This document shows positions 1-4,914 of a stretch of 6,490 bases of DNA, piece by piece (the stretch's first letter is position 1; the number at the start of each line of letters is the position of its first letter). Origin of the DNA: Anaerolineae bacterium (GTDB lineage: Bacteria > Chloroflexota > Anaerolineae > B4-G1); assembly GCA_030612585.1 (NCBI GenBank), contig JAUWNP010000235.1, positions 1 to 6,490 on the forward strand, written 5' to 3'. The notes beneath the pieces are model-generated. The model was not told the origin of the DNA. It saw nothing but the letters and a program-made list of their open reading frames with translations, and did no database searches. The position numbers and the translations under genes are program-made.

Positions 1-868
1 GCACGCGCCGCGCCTTGCCGATGTCGGGGCAGCGCACCTTGGGGTCGTCGGCGGTGCGCGCGTCGGTGGGTTTGATGAAGGTGATAGGTGAACTACTACC
101 GGTCAACTCCAGCACCTTGTGGGCGAACTCCAGGATAGTCATCTCGTCTGGGTTACCCAGGTTAATCGGCATAGTCTCGTCGGAGTAGAACAGGCGCACC
201 ATCCCTTCGACCATATCGGACACGTAGCAGAAAGAGCGAGTACGGGAGCCGTCGTCGTAGATGGTGAGGGGTTCACCGCGCAGTGCCTGGCAGACGAAGT
301 TGGGCACTACGCGCCCATCGTCCAGGCGCATCCTCGCCCCGTAGGTGTTGAAAATACGAGCGATGCGTGTATCCACGCCGTGGTAACGATGGTAGGCCAT
401 CGTGAGCGCTTCGGCAAAACGTTTGCTCTCGTCGTAGACGCCGCGCGGGCCGACGGGGTTGACGTTGCCCCAATAGTCCTCGTGCTGGGGGTGCATCAGT
501 GGGTCGCCGTAGACCTCGGAGGTGGAGGCCAGCAGGAAACGGGCTCCCTTCTCCAGCGCCAGGCCCAGCGTCTTGTGCGTGCCCAGCGCACCCACCTTGA
601 GCGTCTGGATGGGCAGGTTGAGATAGTCCACCGGACTGGGCAGGCTGGCCAGGTGGAGCACCGCGTCAAGGTGACCTTCGACAAAGATGTAGTTGGTCAC
701 ATCGTGCTTGATGAAATGGAAGTGATCGTGGCCGGCCAGATGTGCGATGTTGTCCACGTTACCAGTGCTCAGATTGTCTATCGCGGTGACCTCGTGACCG
801 TCGGCCAGTAACCGGTCGCAGAGGTGGGAGCCGATGAAGCCGGCCCCGCCAGTGATGAGGATGCGCAT
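1..868 (-). CDS. uxs: UDP-glucuronate decarboxylase (UDP-xylose synthase), 3' end missing
   Basis: An extended-SDR sugar-nucleotide enzyme that converts UDP-glucuronate to UDP-xylose using tightly bound NAD, in the cytoplasm, to supply surface-glycan synthesis. Only the first 289 codons lie in the window; the family is usually about 310-320 residues, so perhaps 25 are missing. Visible features are the Rossmann motif GGAGFIG (residues 7-13), an acidic D31 after beta-2 typical of NAD use, HLAS (72-75), the STSEVYGDP active-site segment (115-123) and Y145-x3-K149. The T116/E118/Y145 spacing matches the catalytic Thr/Glu/Tyr of human UXS1. The C-terminal stretch with [10 protein letters not shown] (274-283) is typical of UXS. 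The start is supported by AAGGAG at 875-880, 6 nt away. It is transcribed divergently from the tat genes. Other sugar-nucleotide epimerases are possible but the C-terminal motif and STSEVYGDP favour UXS. Confidence 0.9.
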   Translation of the reverse strand, partial: MRILITGGAGFIGSHLCDRLLADGHEVTAIDNLSTGNVDNIAHLAGHDHFHFIKHDVTNYIFVEGHLDAVLHLASLPSPVDYLNLPIQTLKVGALGTHKTLGLALEKGARFLLASTSEVYGDPLMHPQHEDYWGNVNPVGPRGVYDESKRFAEALTMAYHRYHGVDTRIARIFNTYGARMRLDDGRVVPNFVCQALRGEPLTIYDDGSRTRSFCYVSDMVEGMVRLFYSDETMPINLGNPDEMTILEFAHKVLELTGSSSPITFIKPTDARTADDPKVRCPDIGKARRV

Positions 869-919
869 TACCCACTCCTTATGTGTGAGGTCGTGTCTCT
901 TACAGTACCACTCGACCAG

Positions 920-948
920 ATTATATCATACCTCAAGGCGATTCCCAA
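920..948 (-). promoter_or_regulatory. Promoter for the UDP-glucuronate decarboxylase gene
   Basis: On the minus strand a perfect TATAAT (920-925) is preceded by TG one base upstream, an extended -10, and by TTGGGA (943-948; four of six bases match TTGACA) with a 17 nt spacer. A start near position 913 would give a leader of about 45 nt before the ATG at 868, which carries its own AAGGAG site. Read from sequence only; assumes a sigma-70-like housekeeping factor. Confidence 0.7.
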
Positions 949-996
949 ATCGGGCGACGATCCGGGGTGGATTTCAATTTGGAGGCGAGTTCAGCC

Positions 997-1020
997 GCAC
1001 CGGCCTGGAAGAGCCGGTGC
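997..1020. repeat. Perfect 8 bp inverted repeat in the divergent intergenic region
   Basis: GCACCGGC (997-1004) pairs perfectly with GCCGGTGC (1013-1020) around an 8 nt loop. It lies upstream of both outward-facing promoters and has no T-run on either side, so it does not look like an intrinsic terminator. It could be an operator-type dyad or part of a dispersed palindromic element; the sequence does not decide. Confidence 0.55.
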
Positions 1021-1044
1021 TGGAATGACCTGTGCAACGCCCCA

Positions 1045-1067
1045 ACACCACCCGTTTACGGCGGTGT
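1045..1067. repeat. Imperfect 8 bp inverted repeat just upstream of the tat promoter
   Basis: ACACCACC (1045-1052) pairs with GGCGGTGT (1060-1067) with one mismatch and a 7 nt loop. It ends 13 bp before the -35 box of the tat promoter, which suits an activator or repressor site, but no known binding motif is recognised. Confidence 0.4.
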
Positions 1068-1080
1068 GGTTCCCCTGGAT

Positions 1081-1108
1081 TTGACACCAGGCACAATCTG
1101 GTTATACT
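1081..1108 (+). promoter_or_regulatory. Near-consensus promoter of the tatA-tatC-EEP operon
   Basis: TTGACA (1081-1086, perfect) and TATACT (1103-1108, five of six) are separated by 16 nt. Transcription would begin near 1115, about 30 nt before the tatA ATG. A second TATACT at 1112-1117 has no suitably spaced -35 box. The strength of the boxes suggests constitutive expression under a sigma-70-like factor (inference). Confidence 0.75.
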
Positions 1109-1143
1109 ATCTATACTCAAGAAAAGAGAGAAGGAGAAGCGAG

Positions 1144-1323
1144 ATGCCGAGTTTTGGTGTGTGGGAGTGGGGGATCATCCTGGTCATCGTGCTGGTGATC
1201 TTCGGCGCGAGCCGGCTGACGGACATAGGTAAGGGCCTGGGTGGAGCCATCAGTGAGTTCAAGAAGGCCGTGCAGGAGGAACAAGACGAATCCGCCAGCG
1301 AAGCGGGAGAAGAAGACGCGTAG
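1144..1323 (+). CDS. tatA: Twin-arginine translocase pore subunit TatA
   Basis: A 59-residue TatA/E protein. TatA oligomers, recruited by substrate-loaded TatC, let folded twin-arginine proteins cross the cytoplasmic membrane. The sequence shows one short hydrophobic helix (about residues 9-21) with a polar E8 at its start, the family's FG hinge (F20-G21), an amphipathic helix (SRLTDIGKGLGGAISEFKKAV, about 23-43; the usual LP is LT here), and an acidic Glu/Asp-rich tail. Length is normal for a compact TatA. The start is fixed by AAGGAG at 1131-1136, 7 nt upstream. It is the first gene after the 1081-1108 promoter and lies 44 nt before tatC. No tatB is seen nearby, suggesting a two-component TatAC system in which TatA serves both roles (inference). 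Confidence 0.92.
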   Translation: MPSFGVWEWGIILVIVLVIFGASRLTDIGKGLGGAISEFKKAVQEEQDESASEAGEEDA

Positions 1324-1329
1324 GCAGGT

Positions 1330-1371
1330 ATGGATGTCCTGAAGAACTTCACCAGGTCACTAAGCCGATGA
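1330..1371 (+). other. Possible 13-codon coupling ORF between tatA and tatC
   Basis: An ATG at 1330 opens a short frame, MDVLKNFTRSLSR, whose TGA (1369-1371) overlaps the tatC start as ATGA. tatC has no good ribosome binding site of its own, so passage of ribosomes through this frame could deliver them to tatC. Against it, the GGCAGG before this ATG is too close (1 nt) to be a standard site, and the frame may be chance. Confidence 0.2.
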
Positions 1372-2117
1372 CAGCAGAGGTTTCCCCGGAGCACCAGAAA
1401 CTGCTGTCTATTCTCGGGCACCTGGCGGAGGTGCGCGAGCGGTTGGTGAAATCAGTCGCTGCGCTGCTCGTCTGTAGTGCCATCTGCTTCTTCGTCTCGA
1501 AGCCCATTCTGCTTTTCCTGCTGGCTCCGATGGGCGATTATCCGGTCATCGCGCCACGTCCGACGACCACCGTCAGTATCTTCATGAGGATATCGCTGGT
1601 GTCGGGTGCGATTCTGGCAACGCCGGTCATCGTCTACCAGTTGTTGTGCTTCGTCACGCCAGGGCTCACGCCGAAGGAGCGTCGCTCGCTCTACTGGATC
1701 ATCCCCGGCGTGACGATCTCTTTCGTGGGGGGCGCGGCCTTCGCCTATTTCGTGATGGTGCCGGCGGCGATCCCCTTTCTGCTGGGGTTCCTCTCCGACG
1801 TGATCCAGCCAACCTGGATGGTTGACGAGTACATCCCCTTTATCACCTCGTTGATCTTCTGGGTGGGCATCAGTTTTGAGACGCCGCTGATCCTCTACTT
1901 CCTGGCCTGGTTGGGGCTGGTTGATGCCAAGATGTTGCTCAAGGGCTGGAGGTTCGCCATCGTGGGCATCGCCGTCCTGGCTGCGGCCATCACGCCCACG
2001 CCTGACCCCTTCAACATGATGCTGGTGATGCTGCCGTTGCTGTTGTTGTACCTCCTGGGGGTGTTTCTGGCCTGGGTGGCGGGGCGACAGAGACGCAAGA
2101 GGGATAATGCCGGCTGA
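1368..2117 (+). CDS. tatC: Twin-arginine translocase receptor subunit TatC
   Basis: TatC is the polytopic membrane receptor that binds twin-arginine signal peptides and assembles TatA. This 249-residue protein has the normal length and six hydrophobic segments (roughly 29-53, 70-96, 112-137, 157-181, 195-208, 215-238). Family signatures are the N-terminal HLAEVRERL (residues 18-26, equivalent to HLxELRxR), the cytoplasmic-loop FVTPGLTPKERRSL with E104, corresponding to the signal-peptide-binding Glu103 of E. coli, the GISFETPL segment with E171 in helix 4, and TPTPDPFNM (209-217). The C-terminus is basic (RQRRKR), as expected for a cytoplasmic tail. ATG 1368 is the first Met in frame; only a weak AGG lies 11 nt upstream, so translation may depend on coupling to tatA. 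Its end overlaps the next gene by 11 nt. Confidence 0.95.
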   Translation: MTAEVSPEHQKLLSILGHLAEVRERLVKSVAALLVCSAICFFVSKPILLFLLAPMGDYPVIAPRPTTTVSIFMRISLVSGAILATPVIVYQLLCFVTPGLTPKERRSLYWIIPGVTISFVGGAAFAYFVMVPAAIPFLLGFLSDVIQPTWMVDEYIPFITSLIFWVGISFETPLILYFLAWLGLVDAKMLLKGWRFAIVGIAVLAAAITPTPDPFNMMLVMLPLLLLYLLGVFLAWVAGRQRRKRDNAG

Positions 2118-3177
2118 GTCTAGACCTCGAGACCTCCGAGGTCTGGGTTACACTCCACCCCCGCCGGGTTTTCTCAAGCGGCTTGCTATTGCTGGCGTCA
2201 ACCTGCTGACGCCACTCCATGCCGGTCTGATTTTCACCTACTTTGCCTTGCGCTGGTTGGGTGGGGGTGACCTGTGGTTCGTTGATGCCCTCGGTTACGT
2301 CTTGCCCTGGCTATTTGTCCCACTGGTTGTGTTGCTGCCGGCATGCTGGCTCCGCCGCTCCCGTCTACTGCTGATTCTCGTCGCCGTGCCCACCGCTCTC
2401 TTTCTGCTCACCTACGGCCATCTCTATCTCCCCCGCTGGCCGGTCCGCGCCGCTGGCCCAACGTTCACTGTGATGACCTACAACGTCCTTTACGTGAATC
2501 CACACGCGGATCAGGTCGCGGCTGTTATCGAAGCACACGACCCGGACTTCTTCGGCCTGCGCGAGTTGGAACCGCCTATGGCCCAGGCGATCGCAGGCCG
2601 GTTCGCCGACCGTTACCCCTACTACAAGTTGGAACCCGACTGCGGCTTTCTCAGCCGCTACCCGATCCTGCAATACGAGGCTTTCCGGCTGGGTCAGGGT
2701 GAGGGGAGTTGGGCGCAGCAGTGTGTCTTGGATATAAACGGCTACCAGGTGAACGTCCTCAGTGTCCATCCGCGCTCGCCGCCGCTGCTGGGTTTCCATC
2801 CCTTCGGCTTACCGCTGGGCGTCCCCACGGGGTTTGCCAATCAGGGGCGCGACGCCGACGTGCACGACCTGTTATCGCGCCTGGAGCAGATGGACAGCCC
2901 GCTGGTCGTCATCGGCGACTTCAACCTGACCGACCAGCAGAGCCTGTACGCGCTGCTGACCCACCACCTGCACGATACGCATCGCGAGTGTGGATGGGGG
3001 ACGGGCTTCACGTTCACTCGCTTCCCGCGGCTCGGCCTCCCGACGTGGCGCATTGACTACGTGTTTCACTCGCCGGACCTGGTCGCGCTCTCCACCGTGG
3101 TGGGTGATTACGGCGGGTCGGATCACCAGCCAGTGATCGCCAGGCTGGCCTTTGGTGCGCCAGAAAGCATACGCTGA
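2107..3177 (+). CDS. Membrane-anchored endonuclease/exonuclease/phosphatase (EEP) family protein
   Basis: EEP proteins are metal-dependent phosphodiesterases acting on nucleic acids, phospholipids or inositol phosphates; this substrate is unknown. The first 110 residues hold three hydrophobic segments (about 30-50, 61-82, 86-107), followed by a complete catalytic domain: MTYNVLY with N126, LRELEP with metal-binding E153, VHPRSPP with H221, GDFN with D271 and N273, RIDYVF with D317, and GGSDHQPV with the D339-H340 pair. All expected catalytic residues are present. With three helices the domain may face outside if the N-terminus is inside, as in YafD-like membrane EEP proteins (inference). The start overlaps tatC by 11 nt and follows AAGAGGG at 2097-2103, so it is translationally coupled to tatC. 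It has no twin-arginine signal. Its TGA stop lies inside a dispersed repeat at 3174-3191. Confidence 0.88.
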   Translation: MPAESRPRDLRGLGYTPPPPGFLKRLAIAGVNLLTPLHAGLIFTYFALRWLGGGDLWFVDALGYVLPWLFVPLVVLLPACWLRRSRLLLILVAVPTALFLLTYGHLYLPRWPVRAAGPTFTVMTYNVLYVNPHADQVAAVIEAHDPDFFGLRELEPPMAQAIAGRFADRYPYYKLEPDCGFLSRYPILQYEAFRLGQGEGSWAQQCVLDINGYQVNVLSVHPRSPPLLGFHPFGLPLGVPTGFANQGRDADVHDLLSRLEQMDSPLVVIGDFNLTDQQSLYALLTHHLHDTHRECGWGTGFTFTRFPRLGLPTWRIDYVFHSPDLVALSTVVGDYGGSDHQPVIARLAFGAPESIR

Positions 3178-3191
3178 GCGAGATCGAAGGG
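3174..3191 (+). repeat. Solo copy of the dispersed CTGAGCGA..TCGAAGGG repeat, overlapping the EEP stop codon
   Basis: CTGAGCGAGATCGAAGGG differs from the unit found twice inside the macro-domain gene (CTGAGCGAAGTCGAAGGG when read on the minus strand) only by AG versus GA in the middle. It is on the opposite strand relative to those copies and supplies the TGA of the EEP gene (3175-3177). Confidence 0.6.
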
Positions 3192-3205
3192 GTGACCGGA
3201 CGGCT

Positions 3206-3430
3206 TTACCTGCCCCCTAACGGGGAGGAGCTAGCGGCGATCATAACGTCTAACAGATCAACTACCGCCCACGCTACTGCCTCGGGCGAAGGTGCGTCAG
3301 GTTGATCGAAACCCCAGGACGCAATGTCGTCGTCCGTCATACCGTAGTCATGATACTCGCTCCGGTAATGACCGCCAGGTAACAGGTCATCCGCATTGCT
3401 AAGCTGAAGCGGATCCAGAAACGTGCTCAT
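3206..3430 (-). CDS. Small acidic protein of unknown function (74 aa)
   Basis: I do not recognise this protein. It is 74 residues, rich in Asp (notably TDDDIASWGFDQPDAP, about 32-47), with a mildly hydrophobic C-terminal helix-like stretch (AVAWAVVDLLDVMIAA, about 51-66) and a SSSPLGGR tail. It has no signal peptide or cysteines. Evidence that it is real: a strong GGTGGAGG site (3438-3445) 7 nt before the ATG, its own transcription orientation matching the operon upstream, and no better frame in this stretch. Its third codon positions are visibly more A/T-rich than those of the neighbouring genes (several TTA, CTT, GTA, GAT codons), consistent with a different origin. It lies 129 nt downstream of the macro-domain gene and converges on the EEP gene with only 28 nt between stops. 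It could be a small regulatory or antitoxin-like protein, but nothing proves that. Confidence 0.6.
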   Translation of the reverse strand: MSTFLDPLQLSNADDLLPGGHYRSEYHDYGMTDDDIASWGFDQPDAPSPEAVAWAVVDLLDVMIAASSSPLGGR

Positions 3431-3531
3431 AATTCTGCCTCCACCTATGATGTCCTTACCTCTGAATCCTTTTCCCTGTCGCAGAGAACTGCTTCAGGTA
3501 GTGACAACTTTCAGCCTAGTATACTACACGA

Positions 3532-3555
3532 GCGTGTCAAGATGCGTGTCAAGAT
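3532..3555. repeat. 12 bp tandem duplication upstream of the 74-aa gene
   Basis: GCGTGTCAAGAT occurs twice back to back (3532-3543, 3544-3555). Read on the minus strand each copy contains TTGACA, giving two -35-like boxes 12 bp apart. The best -10-like hexamer nearby, TATACT at 3518-3523, is only 11 nt from the nearer box and 23 nt from the farther, so a standard promoter is not formed. The remainder of the 3431-3559 spacer holds a TAGTATACTA palindrome (3517-3526) and the ribosome binding site of the small gene, nothing else that I recognise. Confidence 0.6.
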
Positions 3556-3559
3556 GGGC

Positions 3560-4198
3560 TTATTCAGCCTGGGCCGTCAGTTCTCTGGTGAAGACCTCGA
3601 ACGCGGGCTGGCCGTAAAGGCAGAATACGACCCGCGCCAACCCCGTCCCTTCGACTTCGCTCAGGACAGGCCCTTCGACTTCGCTCAGGGCAGGCTCCTT
3701 TCGACTGCGCCCCGCCCTGAGCGGGACGAAGGGCTCAGGGCGAGCCCCCTGCAGGTACTCGATAGCCGCCCGCAGCATCACCCGCGCGGCCTCCTCTATC
3801 GGGTAGCCGAAGATGCCGGTGCTGATGGCCGGCAGCGCGATGGACTTCAGCCCATGCTCATCCGCCATCCGCAGCGCGGCGCGCACCGCTGAGGCCAGCA
3901 GTTCCGCCGAGCGTTCCGTGCCGTCGTAAATCGGCCCCACGGCGTGGATGACGTGGCGCGCCTTCAGGTTGCCGCCGGAGGTGATGGCCGCCGAGCCGGT
4001 GACCACCAGGCCGTGCTGTCGCACCCACGCGTCGCTCTCCCGCTGGATGGCCGGGCCGCCCTTGCGGGAGATGATGCCCGCCACCCCACCGCCATGGGCC
4101 AACCGCTCGTTGGCGGCGTTGACAATAGCGTCGCTGTCCATCTCCGTGATGTCACCCTGCACCAATTCCAGGACGGTGCAGTTGATCTGGATGCGCAT
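3560..4198 (-). CDS. Macro-domain (ADP-ribose-binding) protein, AF1521-like, with an in-frame repeat insertion
   Basis: Macro domains bind ADP-ribose and often remove it from proteins or hydrolyse O-acetyl-ADP-ribose. Counting from M at 4198 (212 aa), the fold's signatures are GDIT (15-18), DAIVNAAN (23-30), the glycine loop GGGVAGII (36-43), GSAAITSGGNLKARHVIHAVGP (68-89) and ALPAISTGIFGYP (121-133). The loop has Ala where MacroD-type enzymes have the catalytic Asp (GGGVD), as in AF1521. Residues 151-184 are a repeat-derived insertion (see 3647-3748); removing them restores a normal join of the last helix (EYLQ) to the final strand (LARVVFCLYG). I prefer ATG 4198 because AGGAGG (4203-4208) lies just 4 nt upstream; the in-frame ATG at 4216 lies above that site and has none of its own. 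It follows the DUF4230 gene with a spacer made of 7-mer repeats. Confidence 0.9.
   Translation of the reverse strand: MRIQINCTVLELVQGDITEMDSDAIVNAANERLAHGGGVAGIISRKGGPAIQRESDAWVRQHGLVVTGSAAITSGGNLKARHVIHAVGPIYDGTERSAELLASAVRAALRMADEHGLKSIALPAISTGIFGYPIEEAARVMLRAAIEYLQGARPEPFVPLRAGRSRKEPALSEVEGPVLSEVEGTGLARVVFCLYGQPAFEVFTRELTAQAE
3647..3748. repeat. 102 bp repeat block inserted in the macro-domain gene
   Basis: Two 24 bp units in tandem (3647-3670 and 3671-3694) differ at one base, each starting CCCTTCGACTTCGCTCAGG. They are followed by a degenerate third part (3697-3747) that contains a perfect 9 bp inverted repeat, GCCCTGAGC (3714-3722) with GCTCAGGGC (3733-3741), around a 10 nt loop. The block is exactly 34 codons and encodes the repeated peptide LSEVEG twice in the macro protein. 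A reversed solo relative lies at 3174-3191, so this is a dispersed element, not a local slip. I recall similar CCTTCGAC..CGCTCAGG repeats from Chloroflexota genomes, unverified here. Confidence 0.8.
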
Positions 4199-4216
4199 AT
4201 TGCCTCCTGGGGACAT

Positions 4217-4265
4217 TGCTGATCGCTGTCTGCTAACTGCTCACTGCTGACTGCTGACTGCTAAC
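4217..4265. repeat. Seven-unit 7-mer tandem repeat (TGCTGAC type) filling the DUF4230/macro spacer
   Basis: Seven consecutive heptamers: TGCTGAT, CGCTGTC, TGCTAAC, TGCTCAC, TGCTGAC, TGCTGAC, TGCTAAC, with no break in phase. The last unit overlaps the stop codon of the DUF4230 gene (4261-4263) and the first ends about 9 bp before the ribosome binding site of the macro gene, so the array is almost the whole intercistronic region. Confidence 0.85.
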
Positions 4266-4914
4266 GGCTAAACATGACTTCGCGGAAGCCCAGCGACAGG
4301 ATGAGGTGCCGCACGTAGATCTCGGCGCTTCGCTGGGCCATCTCCAGGATGCCGTCCTCCAGCGCCGCGCTCAGTATCTCCTCCTCGGCCGCCTGCCGTG
4401 CCTCCGTCTCCAACGCCGGATTCGGCCCGATCAGCCCTGTGTCCCGGTCGAAGACGTAGGACTTCTGATTGTCCAGCGTGACGACGAGGACCTCGGCCGG
4501 GGGCAACGTCACGACCACCGTCCCCGCGTCGGCAACGATGATGTCACCCTCCTCCATCTTGCCCAGGTCCACGCCGGCGATGACCTGGCCGTGGGCAACC
4601 AGAATCAGCCGGTCGCCGAAGAGAAAGGCGAAGTGTCCCTGCCCCGATTCGGCGGTGATGATCTTCTCGACGGTGTAGGAGGCCGTCTCCAGCCGGCTGA
4701 GGCTGCGCACCTGGCGGATGATCGTCACCGGGTCGGCGATGATGGTGGGCGTGGGGTTAGTGATCTCCTTCCACTGCTCCTGCAGCGCCCGCTCAGCCTC
4801 CTCCAGCGGTTGTGTCAGTCGCTGGATCGAACGGACCAGCATTACGCCGCCGGCGACCGTGACGATCAATATCAGCACCAGAATCACTGTGTTGAGGTTA
4901 GGTTTTGAGTTCAT
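4261..4914 (-). CDS. DUF4230 family membrane-anchored protein
   Basis: The family has no established function. The 217-residue protein begins with a short polar segment and one membrane helix (about residues 9-28), then a likely coiled, charged helix (PLEEAERALQEQWKEI, 36-51), then the DUF4230 domain. Features typical of the family are IRQVRSLSRLETASYTVEKII (66-86), HGQVIAGVDLGKM (108-120), VTLPPAEVLVVTLDN (135-149), FDRDTGLI (155-162), an acidic helix with EARQAAEEEIL (171-181), GIL (188-190) and the closing LGFREVMF (208-215). The bulk should lie outside the cytoplasm if the helix acts as an uncleaved signal anchor (inference). The ATG is preceded by AAGGAG (4920-4925) at 5 nt and lies inside the end of the ligase gene (17 nt overlap), indicating translational coupling. 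Confidence 0.87.
   Translation of the reverse strand: MNSKPNLNTVILVLILIVTVAGGVMLVRSIQRLTQPLEEAERALQEQWKEITNPTPTIIADPVTIIRQVRSLSRLETASYTVEKIITAESGQGHFAFLFGDRLILVAHGQVIAGVDLGKMEEGDIIVADAGTVVVTLPPAEVLVVTLDNQKSYVFDRDTGLIGPNPALETEARQAAEEEILSAALEDGILEMAQRSAEIYVRHLILSLGFREVMFSR

Noticed and set aside
119..811. 230-codon plus-strand open frame
   Set aside because: It is the antisense of the decarboxylase gene, whose minus-strand translation carries all family motifs; the plus frame resembles nothing and is open because of high GC.
997..1067. Intrinsic terminators or a riboswitch
   Set aside because: The hairpins lie upstream of both outward promoters, outside either predicted transcript, and have no T-run.
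3212..3228. Intrinsic terminator for the convergent operons (CCCC-TAAC-GGGG)
   Set aside because: Only a 4 bp stem, inside the coding end of the 74-aa gene, with no T-run on either strand.
3501..3525. Plus-strand promoter GTGACA/TATACT
   Set aside because: Spacer is 13 nt and no plus-strand gene follows.
4199..4216. Upstream ATG (4216) as start of the macro gene
   Set aside because: The AGGAGG site lies between it and ATG 4198, so it could only serve the downstream ATG; the extra MSPGGN residues are the translated ribosome binding site.
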